This document shows, piece by piece, positions 1 to 9,195 of a stretch of 47,730 bases of DNA. Below the pieces are notes generated by a model. That model saw nothing but the letters and a program-made list of their open reading frames with translations, was not told the DNA's origin and made no database searches. The position numbers were made by a program, and so were the translations under genes. The DNA comes from Lachnospiraceae bacterium (GTDB lineage Bacteria > Bacillota > Clostridia > Lachnospirales > Lachnospiraceae). The number at the start of each line of letters is the position of its first letter. The stretch's first letter is position 1. The DNA lies in assembly GCA_015057635.1 (NCBI GenBank), contig SVEB01000021.1, forward strand, positions 1 through 47,730, read 5' to 3'.

Positions 1-1064
1 ATAAGATAGGCACCAACCCCATGCAGATCATTTTCTGATGTTGGTCTCGCACAATAGTGCTCATAATTTCCAACACCGGTTCCAACGCAGATATTATCAA
101 TAATCACGCCTTGCTCATCATATCGCAGTCGGTCAATAATGCCCTCATATCCTTTCTTTGCCTGTCCTAAATAATCCTCTTCCAATAACCCGGTTCTTAC
201 TGCCTTACAGATTGCTGCTACAAACAAACAGGTACAGGATGACTCTAACCAATTTCCCTTCTGATCTCCTTTATTCACGACCTGATACCAAAGCCCGCTT
301 TTCTCATCCTGGTAGTTACAGACTGCTTTTATTAAATCCACTGTAAGGTCAATTAGTTCATTTCTGCCTTTATATTCTTTTGGTATATAATCAAGCTCAT
401 CCAAAATGGCAACTGGCACCCATCCAAGGGATCTGCCCCAAAATTCACTCGATAACCCTGTAACCGGATCTGCCCAAGGCTTCCGCTTACTGGAATCCCA
501 TGCATGATACCATAATCCGGTCTTATCATCCTTCGTCTTTTTCTCCATTAACATTGCCTGAAATATACATAAATCAAAAAGTGAATTGTCTGCAAATGTC
601 AAACCGAACTGCGCACAAATCGGACCCGCCATATATAAACCATCTAACCACATCTGCTCCGGACATACATCCTTATGCCATAATCCTCCCTCACTATTTT
701 TAGGGAAGTTCTTTACAATGGAGATCAATCGATATAATACTTTTTTATATGCTTCATTTCCTGTTTTGTCATATAATAAAAACAACAATACCCCGGGCTG
801 AATATCATCTAACTGGCCTGTTTCATACTCATATGCCTCATTGTCCAATACAATGGAATCCACCCATTTCTTAATATAGGTATAATAAACTTCTTCCTTG
901 CATAACTCATATGTCTTTTGCATGCCCGATAAAAATACCCCCTGGTGATAATGGAACCTTCCCTTTGGAGGTAAATCTTCGGGACTAAATTTCCTCATTA
1001 ATGTATCACATGCCTGTTTTGCATAATCTAACGCAGTATTCCCTTTATAAACGAATTGGTTCAT
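1..1064 (-). CDS. GH105 unsaturated rhamnogalacturonyl hydrolase (YteR/YesR type), 3' end cut by window
   Basis: The reading frame opens at an ATG at 1064 with GGAG about nine bases upstream and runs without a stop to the window edge, so about 354 residues are visible and the C-terminus is missing. The protein is an (alpha/alpha)6-barrel enzyme that removes the 4,5-unsaturated galacturonate left by rhamnogalacturonan lyases. Visible motifs are QLDDIQPG (Asp86), WLDGLYMAGP (Asp141), WYHAWD (His187) and SEFWGRSLGW. Asp86, Asp141 and His187 sit at the same mutual spacing as Asp88, Asp143 and His189, which I recall as the active-site residues of Bacillus subtilis YteR. No signal peptide is seen, so it should act in the cytoplasm on imported oligosaccharides. 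It lies 43 bases behind the six-hairpin gene, as a late member of the long operon. Confidence 0.9.
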   Translation of the reverse strand, partial: MNQFVYKGNTALDYAKQACDTLMRKFSPEDLPPKGRFHYHQGVFLSGMQKTYELCKEEVYYTYIKKWVDSIVLDNEAYEYETGQLDDIQPGVLLFLLYDKTGNEAYKKVLYRLISIVKNFPKNSEGGLWHKDVCPEQMWLDGLYMAGPICAQFGLTFADNSLFDLCIFQAMLMEKKTKDDKTGLWYHAWDSSKRKPWADPVTGLSSEFWGRSLGWVPVAILDELDYIPKEYKGRNELIDLTVDLIKAVCNYQDEKSGLWYQVVNKGDQKGNWLESSCTCLFVAAICKAVRTGLLEEDYLGQAKKGYEGIIDRLRYDEQGVIIDNICVGTGVGNYEHYCARPTSENDLHGVGAYL

Positions 1065-1107
1065 CCGGGGATTCTCCTTTCTCTCACATAAAATTTAAAG
1101 CTACTGC

Positions 1108-3174
1108 TTATACATAGGTTTCTATATTCTCATACTCTACCTTCCATGTTCCATCCTTCGGTATACCCGGCATTTCTTCCTCACATCCATCGTATCCGGC
1201 AACCATAAGCGGGATTGCTAATAATAAGGAGCCGTTTCCCGGAAGATAAAGCGGTAAATCCTTTCTCAGCTTCTGTCTGTTATTACCGCTTCTAACATAA
1301 TCATTTTTCGGAGTATCTAATAACAGGATATCAATTGCTAATTCCGGCTTATGTAACCTTGTTGCTGTCATTGCCATAACTGCAAAATCCCATCCCCATA
1401 AAGATTCATATTTCCAACATTCCAGAACTTTATCTAAGGTACGTTCCATCTCCTTTTTATGTACCGTCTTATTAGGAAGCAGGCCAAACGCAGCTAACAT
1501 AGACGGATGATCTCGATTATAATCGGTAAAAGTATTTGGACAATTCTCATGCGCCGCATAATAACCATCTATGATTGGAAGCTCTGCCATATGATTTGCG
1601 ACCACTTCATATTTCCTATTATAATTTTTATGCAATCGATTTGCCCATAAGATTACAATCTGCAATGCATATCGCCAATATTCTACTTCATAAGTCGGAT
1701 TCTTTGTGATATCCGGATGATGACATTCTTGTGCAGGTATGATTGGCGCTACCAGATCATATCGATTCGTCTGATTATTCCATACCACAAAATCCACCAT
1801 AAATTCTGCACTTTCTTCTACAAGCGACCAATATTTTTCAAGAAACTCCCTGCTATGGTTTTGTCGATAGGAAAGCTCCAGCATAAAGATAAGATGCGGC
1901 TGCTGCCAGACTAAAAGCGGCGCTACCGGAGATGGACAGTCAATACCCGCATTCGAAATCATCTTTGGCCACCTGCACCCCTTATATTGATTTCTCGCAG
2001 CATTCTCCCTCGCCTCTTCTCTGTGATCTAAAAACCATGGAAGACTGCGCTCTAATAATTCTGTATGATTCCATAGAGGTGCCCAGGCACAATGCCATAA
2101 ATACATCTCAAGATGCATCTTTCCATACCAGCTGTTACAGGTCAGCCCGGTTTCCTGAGGAGGGGTTGGACCGCATGAATTGACAGTCATTAAATACATA
2201 GAAAGAATAATTCTTCTTTCTAACTCATATGCCCTTTTATCTTTACTATCTGATAATTTGACGATTCCGCCATTCTCCCAGAATGATCTAAAAAATGCAT
2301 TTGTCCTCTTTTTTATAAGGGCGACCGTTTTTTCCTGCTTTTCTGGCTCGTTGAAGGCAAATGGTTTCTCTGAAAACATAATGGCAACATCAAGAGTATT
2401 CTTATGGCTTTCTATCCTGAACTTATGTTGTGCAACCGTGACCTCTATAGCCTGCTCGCTAAATATTCCTCCATAATAGCTATCCCGATCTAAGGTTCTC
2501 TTAAATATGAATGAACGATCGGACTGCTCTAGCAGATCAGTTCTATGTAAATCCTTCTCTTCCCAGTCTGACCCTGAGATACCAGGGGAGCCATAAGGAA
2601 AATCCAGTCCAATTGTTAAGGATCCCTCTTTTAACAGCTCTGATTCCACATGAATGCCAATAGTATCACTCTTGGCATCCACCACTGTCTCCACATGGCA
2701 CTTCGTACCACACAGAGAAAAATCACTCACTAGTTCACCCTCATATAATTTTAATTCCTGATGAATATTGGACAGCCTTTCAGGGGGCAGTTCCTCTCCC
2801 TTATAATAAAATCCGATTCTTGCGAGGTTCAGGCGATGTGGATTTACACGAAGCCAGTCATACACCTCTTCATTTCCGGGCATCTTCCGTTTTGGATATT
2901 TTACAGTCCTTCCATTATAATCAAACTCCGTCATAACAAGATCATTCAATGTATAGGCATATTTTTCTTCCGACACCGGTTTGGTATGCCATCCCCAGGT
3001 CGACATCGTACATAATGGCAATGTTTCATAATAGGTTTTATAAAGACTCTGCAGACCTGTTACATCTACTGTAAATGCAAACTCTCCATTTCCGATTGTG
3101 AGTGGAGATGCTGTATCAATAGCCTGAAGCACAGGATTATGCTTTGAAACTAGTTCATATCGATTAATCGTCAA
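1108..3174 (-). CDS. six-hairpin glycosidase-like protein of unknown specificity
   Basis: This 688-aa protein probably starts at a TTG at 3174, five bases after the GH95 stop codon, with AAGGGG about ten bases upstream; translational coupling is likely. The N-terminal part, with SPLTIGNGEFAFTVDVTGLQ and STWGWHTKP, looks like the beta-sandwich opening of GH65/GH95-like enzymes. The C-terminal half, with ETGLTCNSWYGKMHLEMYLW, then WHCAWAPLWN and a late ESLWGWDFAVMAMTATRL, resembles an (alpha/alpha)6 barrel. Glu and Asp residues suited to catalysis occur in the LEMYLWH and WGWDFA segments, but I cannot assign them. There is no signal peptide. Its position between GH95 and GH105 suggests it trims a side-group or linkage of rhamnogalacturonan oligosaccharides inside the cell. 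It could belong to an uncharacterised GH family. The fold call is moderately sure; the activity is unknown. Confidence 0.7.
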   Translation of the reverse strand: MTINRYELVSKHNPVLQAIDTASPLTIGNGEFAFTVDVTGLQSLYKTYYETLPLCTMSTWGWHTKPVSEEKYAYTLNDLVMTEFDYNGRTVKYPKRKMPGNEEVYDWLRVNPHRLNLARIGFYYKGEELPPERLSNIHQELKLYEGELVSDFSLCGTKCHVETVVDAKSDTIGIHVESELLKEGSLTIGLDFPYGSPGISGSDWEEKDLHRTDLLEQSDRSFIFKRTLDRDSYYGGIFSEQAIEVTVAQHKFRIESHKNTLDVAIMFSEKPFAFNEPEKQEKTVALIKKRTNAFFRSFWENGGIVKLSDSKDKRAYELERRIILSMYLMTVNSCGPTPPQETGLTCNSWYGKMHLEMYLWHCAWAPLWNHTELLERSLPWFLDHREEARENAARNQYKGCRWPKMISNAGIDCPSPVAPLLVWQQPHLIFMLELSYRQNHSREFLEKYWSLVEESAEFMVDFVVWNNQTNRYDLVAPIIPAQECHHPDITKNPTYEVEYWRYALQIVILWANRLHKNYNRKYEVVANHMAELPIIDGYYAAHENCPNTFTDYNRDHPSMLAAFGLLPNKTVHKKEMERTLDKVLECWKYESLWGWDFAVMAMTATRLHKPELAIDILLLDTPKNDYVRSGNNRQKLRKDLPLYLPGNGSLLLAIPLMVAGYDGCEEEMPGIPKDGTWKVEYENIETYV

Positions 3175-3179
3175 TTGCT

Positions 3180-5645
3180 TTACGCCCCTTCCATCTGTTT
3201 TAATATAATAACTTCTCCCTTTTTCAACTCTATCTTTTCCCCATTTCGGATCTTGATTCCATTTGATGCAAGCATCTGTATAAAAGGTGGTATAAATAGA
3301 GTGACGGTCGTATCTTTATTTGGTATAATCTCTGCCGAAAATTCTTTTTTGACTTGGTTCCACTTCATTGAAATAGTACCTGCCATAAAAAACATGCTTG
3401 TTACCTTACCAGATATAAACCGCTTTGGAATGGCTGGCAGCAACTTAAGTACCTCTTTTCCCGAATACAGGATCATCTCATTGATCGCCTGGACTACTCC
3501 CATAGCCGCATCAAGCTGAATCGGTGCAAAACTTCCCTTGCCAAGTGTTAATCCCATTCCTCTCCAATCATTATGTACGGTAAATAGATTTGGCAACAGA
3601 CAGCTTTTACTTAATATGTCCAGACAGTTGATTGCTTTTTCTGCTCTTTGAAATCTTGCATAGATACAAGCCATATGAGCAAGTGACCATCCTGTCTGTG
3701 CACCTAATTCCCTTTTATCCACCGCTTTTTCGAAGCCATTAAGCAATTTTTCATCATCTATCCCCTTAATTAGTTCATTCCCCGGAAATACCGGATAGAT
3801 ATGAGATAAATGTCTATGGTTATATCTCTGCTCCAGGCCCTTATATTGCCACTCTTTTATGTCTCCATCCTCTGTCATTTCATACTTTGGAAGATGTTTT
3901 ATTAACTCATCCCATTCTCTTCGTTTCTCTTGATACTCTGGTTTTGTCTTCGTAAGCTCTATCAAATGACTCATTAATTCCTTAATAACCGCAATATCCA
4001 TTGTTGCGTTTACCACTGACGGACAAGGGTGCGGCATATCCTCATGCCCTTTGGGTATCAGATTCTTTGGCGTATTCTCTGGCGAGACTGATGGATAAAT
4101 TTTATAGTCCCCATTTGCATCCTTCACCAGATAATTCTGATAGAATACCGCTGCCTCTTCCATAAATGGAAGAATCTCTTCTCTCAAAGTCTCCTCATCC
4201 CCGGTATATTCATAGTACTGATAAAACTGTCCACAGATCCATCCAGCAGCGGAGATCCAGTTCATTATGACGGGCACGATCTGATTCGGTAACGCATTGT
4301 TCGGAGTTGTGCCAGCCGGCATGAAAATCCCCGGAAGCCCAAATAGCTTTCCCGCACATTCCCTAAAATAATGCATTCGTTTAAAATAGTAATGAATCAT
4401 ACCTTTCATAGAATAGAATAATCCGCCCTGCAAAGTATGCCAGTAAATCATCTCGATATTCTCATTTGCCATATGATGAGGCCATGGCATCGAATATCTG
4501 CCATGCCATAATCCATATAGCGGAAATGGCAGGCCATCCTCGCTTGTCCCGCATATCATCAGGTAACGCCCGAATTTCCACTGACGTTCCAAAAGCTTGC
4601 AAGGTGTTATCTCTTCATATGCACAATCAAGTAATTCTTCATCTGACACTTCTTCTCTTTCCTTTGTTGTCCTCTCATCTGACGCATCTTCTCTTTCTTT
4701 TATTGCCTCCTCATCCTGTCCCAGACTCAGCTCTGACCTGCGATATAACTTCTCATGCATTGCCTTATGTAACAACAGCGCTTCCTCATATCTCTTTGTA
4801 ATCGACAGCTTTTCCTGCAGCTCTTGTTGCATCTTATAATAAGCCTGTCTCTGATCTTCCATCCACTTCTGTACTTCCTCCGATGTTTTATGTATAAATA
4901 CAGAAGCAATCACTAATACCTCACTGGCATCCTCCACCAGGATGTGTCCATCCTCACTTTCTGTCACTTTCCCGTCACAATAAATGCCGGCAGTCGCTCC
5001 ATAATACGTTCCATCATCATGCCTTGCATAAAATACAGTCATGCCCTGTTCACAGCCCGAATGAACCTGATTTTCTTCCTCTAGTGCTACCCTTTTTTTC
5101 TTTGCATCATCCTCATAGGTTTCATGCAGATCTAACCATAGAGTTAAGGATACCTTTTTCTGCTTCGTACTTATCCTATAATAAGCATGATCATCTGCAC
5201 GTGAGATAAACAGCTCCCTTTTAATGCTTCCGTCTTCTTCGTCGTAACTTACCGTTACCACACCCGAATCCATATGCACAATTCGCCGATAATGCTGAAA
5301 TAAATAATGATTCTTCATCTCCATCCGGATATCGCAAAGAGGACATGGAGCTCCCAATTTTGGCATATATCCTTTGTCTTTTAAAGCATTTGCGCTAACC
5401 CAGTTTGCTTTCTGATACTCCCCTGCATCCAACAGCTTTCTTGTCTCTGCAAGGCTTTCATGAATATCGGGAAGTTCCTGCTGCTTTCCTTTTCCCCATA
5501 AACCAGAATGGTTGACTGCAATTGTTTCATAAGCAATTCCTCCATAAACAAGCGCTCCTATTCTTCCATTCCCGGTTGGTGCTCCTTCCCGATATAGGTC
5601 CCGGTGCCAAGATGCTGGTCTTTTCATAATCAGACAATCATTCAT
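3180..5645 (-). CDS. GH95 family glycoside hydrolase (alpha-L-fucosidase or alpha-L-galactosidase type)
   Basis: The 821-aa product begins with PASWHRDLYREGAPTGNGRIGA-like GH95 features (GNGRIGALVYGG near residue 26, then VNHSGLWGKG). The family's catalytic pattern is intact: the Asn pair N394-x-N396 in HHMANENIEM, Glu523 in PSVSPENTP, RHLSHIYPVFPG near 611 and Asp712 in PIQLDAAMG, which corresponds to the usual QIDGNFG. GH95 enzymes invert alpha-1,2-linked L-fucose or L-galactose at chain ends. Both sugars occur on pectin and xyloglucan side chains; which is cut here cannot be read from the sequence. There is no signal peptide, so the enzyme is cytoplasmic. The ATG overlaps the AraC stop codon (ATGA). 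An unusual acidic, repeated insertion occupies about residues 304-345. Confidence 0.88.
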   Translation of the reverse strand: MNDCLIMKRPASWHRDLYREGAPTGNGRIGALVYGGIAYETIAVNHSGLWGKGKQQELPDIHESLAETRKLLDAGEYQKANWVSANALKDKGYMPKLGAPCPLCDIRMEMKNHYLFQHYRRIVHMDSGVVTVSYDEEDGSIKRELFISRADDHAYYRISTKQKKVSLTLWLDLHETYEDDAKKKRVALEEENQVHSGCEQGMTVFYARHDDGTYYGATAGIYCDGKVTESEDGHILVEDASEVLVIASVFIHKTSEEVQKWMEDQRQAYYKMQQELQEKLSITKRYEEALLLHKAMHEKLYRRSELSLGQDEEAIKEREDASDERTTKEREEVSDEELLDCAYEEITPCKLLERQWKFGRYLMICGTSEDGLPFPLYGLWHGRYSMPWPHHMANENIEMIYWHTLQGGLFYSMKGMIHYYFKRMHYFRECAGKLFGLPGIFMPAGTTPNNALPNQIVPVIMNWISAAGWICGQFYQYYEYTGDEETLREEILPFMEEAAVFYQNYLVKDANGDYKIYPSVSPENTPKNLIPKGHEDMPHPCPSVVNATMDIAVIKELMSHLIELTKTKPEYQEKRREWDELIKHLPKYEMTEDGDIKEWQYKGLEQRYNHRHLSHIYPVFPGNELIKGIDDEKLLNGFEKAVDKRELGAQTGWSLAHMACIYARFQRAEKAINCLDILSKSCLLPNLFTVHNDWRGMGLTLGKGSFAPIQLDAAMGVVQAINEMILYSGKEVLKLLPAIPKRFISGKVTSMFFMAGTISMKWNQVKKEFSAEIIPNKDTTVTLFIPPFIQMLASNGIKIRNGEKIELKKGEVIILKQMEGA
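4629..4712. repeat. imperfect in-frame tandem repeat inside the GH95 gene
   Basis: Two copies of a TCATCTGACrCwTCTTCTCTTTC-like unit of about 48 bases encode the charged segments KEREDASDE and KEREEVSDE (about residues 316-336 of the GH95 protein). The repeat lies between the N-terminal beta-sandwich and the barrel, where GH95 enzymes have a linker. It looks like a recent in-frame duplication that lengthens a flexible acidic loop. Confidence 0.75.
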
Positions 5646-6517
5646 TCAATTCGCCTGCCCTTCGCTGCATTATTTAAATACTCTTTTGGTGATATCCCAA
5701 CTATTTTCTTAAAGGAGCGATAAAAGCTGGAGTAATCTTCAAACCCCAAAAACACCCATACCTCTGCGATTTGTTTGCCCTTCTTTAGCTGTTCTTTTGC
5801 TGCCAGTACTTTTTTATAATTGATATATTCAATCACGGTAAAACCGGTAATATTCTTAAACAAATGACATAAATGGTATCTATTAATAAAAAATTGTTTT
5901 TCCAGCTCTTCTAAACTAATCTTACGATCTAAATTCGATGAGATATAACGAATAATTCGATAAATTTTATCATTATACCCTTCATTTTTTTGTATCCGGA
6001 TATCTTCCCCATCATTTTTACTGCAAATAGTATTTACCTTAACAAGCAGTTGCAATAAGATGGATACCATCATAATCTGTCTTTCTGGTGAATCTGACTG
6101 ATACCACCGATAGATTTCTTCAAAGTAGCAATACACTTTATTTTCCTGTACTAAATCTGCACTAATTTTATTTCCAAATCCAAGCCTTCTATTTTCAAAC
6201 ATTTGGAGTAGATCATAACTTGATATATCAAACTGCGACATAAAATCCGGATCAAAATATATGTATATCCGTTCGTGAGGAATTTCCTTATTTACAATCG
6301 TCTTATGAATCTCCTTATTGCTAATCATCAACATGTCCCCTGGAACAAGCTTATAGATGCAGCCATCAATGCTAAAAGAAACGTCCCCCTGTAACAGCAG
6401 ATATAGTTCATGTCCATCATTTGTATGAATTCGATGTTCTGTACTACTATTCTTATCCGAACGAATTTTTCGAACAATAATACTTGTCTTATCAAAGATA
6501 TTTATTTTTGCACTCAT
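5642..6517 (-). CDS. AraC-family transcriptional regulator with cupin sensor domain
   Basis: I place the start at the ATG at 6517 because GGAGG lies six bases upstream; the frame stays open upstream but that extension is unlike the family. The 291-aa product has an N-terminal cupin-like sensor (HTNDGHELYLLLQGDVSFSI, then GDMLMISNKEIHKT) and a C-terminal double helix-turn-helix with LEELEKQFFINRYHLCHLFK and the signature FLGFEDYSSFYRSFKKIVG. Such proteins bind a sugar or oligosaccharide and activate the adjacent catabolic operon. It sits inside the operon, after a transporter binding protein and overlapping the GH95 start by four bases. It is one of two AraC candidates for the paired half-sites near 19.9 kb. 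Confidence 0.92.
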   Translation of the reverse strand: MSAKINIFDKTSIIVRKIRSDKNSSTEHRIHTNDGHELYLLLQGDVSFSIDGCIYKLVPGDMLMISNKEIHKTIVNKEIPHERIYIYFDPDFMSQFDISSYDLLQMFENRRLGFGNKISADLVQENKVYCYFEEIYRWYQSDSPERQIMMVSILLQLLVKVNTICSKNDGEDIRIQKNEGYNDKIYRIIRYISSNLDRKISLEELEKQFFINRYHLCHLFKNITGFTVIEYINYKKVLAAKEQLKKGKQIAEVWVFLGFEDYSSFYRSFKKIVGISPKEYLNNAAKGRRIE

Positions 6518-6580
6518 GCCCGTCCTCCATCTACGCCACCATTCCTTTGCCTGTTGTATTATTGATTGCAGCAGGCCGGC

Positions 6581-6608
6581 TAAAAGAAGAGAGCGCTCCC
6601 TTCTCTTA
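6581..6608 (-). terminator. intercistronic stem-loop between binding-protein gene and araC-type gene
   Basis: Read on the minus strand, 14 positions each side of GAGC/GCTC pair with only two G-U wobbles, and the 3' arm ends in CTTCTTTTA. It lies 30 bases after the binding-protein stop and 64 bases before the regulator ATG. The U tract is short and lies within the stem, so it may be an attenuating terminator or a 3' mRNA stabiliser that keeps binding-protein mRNA more abundant than the downstream message. Confidence 0.6.
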
Positions 6609-6639
6609 ACCAAACCTCTTATTCTGCCATCCTGCCTGT

Positions 6640-8160
6640 TTATTGCTCTAGCGTCAACTCATCATACACGGTCTGAATCGTTGTTTCTAACTCTTCATAT
6701 GCCTCTTTCGGTGTCTTTTCTAAATTCATGATTTCTTTATTTGCAGCGCTTAACGGAATTCTTGAAAGACTGATGGACCTTGAGAAATCACAGTTCATGT
6801 TATCATACATTAACTGTAACATCTGGGCAGATTCCTCATCCTGTAAGGTTTCCATTAACTCTGTTTCGATCATATCTCTCTTTGCTGTACGGTTTGCTAA
6901 GGCTACTAATACAGCTGCCACTTCGTCTGGTTTTTCAACATTATTCATAACATGAAACAGCGCTTCTGTATAAGATACCGCATTATAGTTTCCATCTCCG
7001 CTTGGCCCTGCTGGTCCCGGAAGCAGTCCAACGCTGTCTTCCATCGGAATCGTTCCTTGTGTATATTTCTTTAATGATGCATAATTAGTAAAGAAAAATA
7101 CCGCTTCTCCATTTGCAAATATTCCCTCTGCTTCTTTTCTCTTCTCACAGCTTGGATGCATATATCCTTTCTGCTTCCAGTCAACTGCTAAATTAATTGC
7201 CTCTAATGTCTGATCAGACAAAGCAGTGAACTTATATCCGGAATCTGTATATTCTGCACAACTGCCGCCATTTGCATAGATAAGCATTGGTAAGATGATT
7301 CCTTCCTGGTTATAAAGGATTGGATATACTGTTCCATCAGACTGTGAAGCGATGCTTGCACACATCTCATCTAATTTAGCGAACGTCCATTCCTTGTTAT
7401 TCACCATATCATACAGATTTCCAAGATTATATTTATCCGCTAACTGTTTATTAAATAGCACGACACCTCTTAATAAATCTCCTGAGTTATTTGTTTTAAA
7501 ATGAACCCCATACTGTTCTCCAAACATTCTTCCAAACTGAGAAGCTGGCAACCATGGATTTGTATCAAATTTGATAATATCTTTTATTTCCGGATCATCA
7601 ACCGGCATAACTAAATTTGCCGAATAGATCTGCTCCAGATAAGTATCGGAACATCCAAATTCCAAAATGTCGCAATATACATCACCAGCCGCTTTAGCAG
7701 TTACTAAAGCGGTTACCATTTCCTCTGCCTTTAGCTGTTCAATCTCAATCTTACAGTTATAGTCTTTCTCAATGGATTCGATCGCTTTAATAATCTCAAT
7801 AGTTTCATTGGATGTCTCATCCTTATTTTCTTTATAGGTATACCTTGAGGATGCTGTTGTTAAGAATTTGATCGTTCTTCCGCCAAGATCCATCGGCGTC
7901 TCCACAAATCCTGTATACTCAGCTGCCAATTGCTCCCCAGGAGATAAGGTTTGTGCCGTTGGTTCCGGCGTTGCTGTTTCTGTCGTTTGTTTTTCTGCTT
8001 TTTTCGCCCCATCCGTTTTTTCTGTCTGTTCTGTTGCTGCTTCTCCTTTCTGTAATGCTGCTGACGTTGATTTGCTACCACACCCGGTCATCATAGATAA
8101 ACATAGAATAAGTGCCATCCCTAAACTTATCACTTTTTTTGCTCTTTCTGATACTCTCAT
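6640..8160 (-). CDS. ABC transporter sugar-binding lipoprotein (family 1 SBP)
   Basis: The 506-aa protein has a lipoprotein signal peptide ending at Cys27 (MMTGC), a Thr/Glu/Lys/Pro-rich spacer over about residues 35-75, and a periplasmic-binding-protein fold with typical CUT1 features such as WKQKGYMHPSCEKRKEAEGIF and GEAVFFFTNYAS. It should capture an oligosaccharide outside the membrane and deliver it to the permease pair encoded just upstream (8290-10105). The start is well supported by GTAGGAGGTAGGT before the ATG. Family resemblance is to LplA/YtcQ-type binding proteins of rhamnogalacturonan loci. The substrate is inferred from the neighbouring lyase, GH105 and GH4 genes, not read from the protein. 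Confidence 0.9.
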   Translation of the reverse strand: MRVSERAKKVISLGMALILCLSMMTGCGSKSTSAALQKGEAATEQTEKTDGAKKAEKQTTETATPEPTAQTLSPGEQLAAEYTGFVETPMDLGGRTIKFLTTASSRYTYKENKDETSNETIEIIKAIESIEKDYNCKIEIEQLKAEEMVTALVTAKAAGDVYCDILEFGCSDTYLEQIYSANLVMPVDDPEIKDIIKFDTNPWLPASQFGRMFGEQYGVHFKTNNSGDLLRGVVLFNKQLADKYNLGNLYDMVNNKEWTFAKLDEMCASIASQSDGTVYPILYNQEGIILPMLIYANGGSCAEYTDSGYKFTALSDQTLEAINLAVDWKQKGYMHPSCEKRKEAEGIFANGEAVFFFTNYASLKKYTQGTIPMEDSVGLLPGPAGPSGDGNYNAVSYTEALFHVMNNVEKPDEVAAVLVALANRTAKRDMIETELMETLQDEESAQMLQLMYDNMNCDFSRSISLSRIPLSAANKEIMNLEKTPKEAYEELETTIQTVYDELTLEQ

Positions 8161-8289
8161 ACCTACCTCCTACAATATACTGTGACTACATCAAACAACT
8201 CTCTGATTTGTAATAAATTCTGTCCTATCTTAGCCGTAAAAACTAGGCGCGAATGAAGTCGATTAATAAGCTTGTGGGTTTATTTATGA

Positions 8290-9195
8290 TCAGCCTGTAA
8301 TACCAGACCTTTCAACACTTTGAATAAAGAACTTCTGACCAATTATGTAAACAAGCGCAATTGGCAGTACCGAAAGAACCGCAGCTGTATTATTGTAAGC
8401 GATGGCAAGCACCTCTTCTTCCCCGCCATCTACATACTTGATCGTATCTGCTAACATATTTGTTCCACGCATAAACAATCCGGTATACGTCGTATCCGTC
8501 CACTGCCATGCAAAAGAAATTAAAAATACGGTGACCATCAAGGAGACTGCACTTGGAAGCATTACCTTATAAAAAGTCCGAAATGTATTACACCCGTCTA
8601 TGTACGCTGCCTCCTCTAATTCTTTTGGCATGTTGATGAAAAACTGCCGGAACATAAAGATATAGAGTCCATTTTTGATACCAAGCCCTGTTAAAGAAAG
8701 AATGATGACTGGCCATAGCGTTCCAATGAGATTGTTTCCCCCATAGAAGAAACGGAATCTTGTAAACAGCGGGATCATCAGTGTTTGTGGCGGCACGAGC
8801 AATTCAAAGATCACGAGCATAAAGATCAGTTTGTTTCCCCAGAATTTGAATCTTGCAAATCCGTATCCAACCAACGCACTGATTCCAACCTGGATGATCC
8901 CGATCAGTGTGGAATAACCAAGCGTGATAAAAAAGGACTGCTTATATCTCATTTGCTGCAATACCGTCTTAATATTATCAAGTGTAAAATATTTTGGTAT
9001 GTATTGGACAGATGGATCCAGATAATCCTCAAAACTCTTAAAAGAATTGATTGCCTTTACTAAGAATGGGTAAAGTATGGTAAAGCACAGACCAATCAAT
9101 ATAACCGTTCTGACCATTCTGTATCCGATTTTTCCTACCCCGTTTATTGAGCACCATTTCATTTTAAATCGCTTCACTCTACTTAAACTATTCAA
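8290..9195 (-). CDS. carbohydrate ABC transporter permease (MalG/LplC type)
   Basis: This 301-aa integral membrane protein has about six membrane segments, starting with MVRTVILIGLCFTILYPF. It carries the cytoplasmic EAA loop EEAAYIDGCNTFRTFYKVML that contacts the ATPase. It is the second half of a CUT1 permease pair, overlapping the upstream permease gene by eight bases. No ATPase gene is present in the locus. In such Firmicute importers a shared MsmX/MsmK-type ATPase encoded elsewhere energises several systems, which is the likely case here. A 129-base gap separates it from the binding-protein gene downstream. Confidence 0.92.
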   Translation of the reverse strand: MNSLSRVKRFKMKWCSINGVGKIGYRMVRTVILIGLCFTILYPFLVKAINSFKSFEDYLDPSVQYIPKYFTLDNIKTVLQQMRYKQSFFITLGYSTLIGIIQVGISALVGYGFARFKFWGNKLIFMLVIFELLVPPQTLMIPLFTRFRFFYGGNNLIGTLWPVIILSLTGLGIKNGLYIFMFRQFFINMPKELEEAAYIDGCNTFRTFYKVMLPSAVSLMVTVFLISFAWQWTDTTYTGLFMRGTNMLADTIKYVDGGEEEVLAIAYNNTAAVLSVLPIALVYIIGQKFFIQSVERSGITG

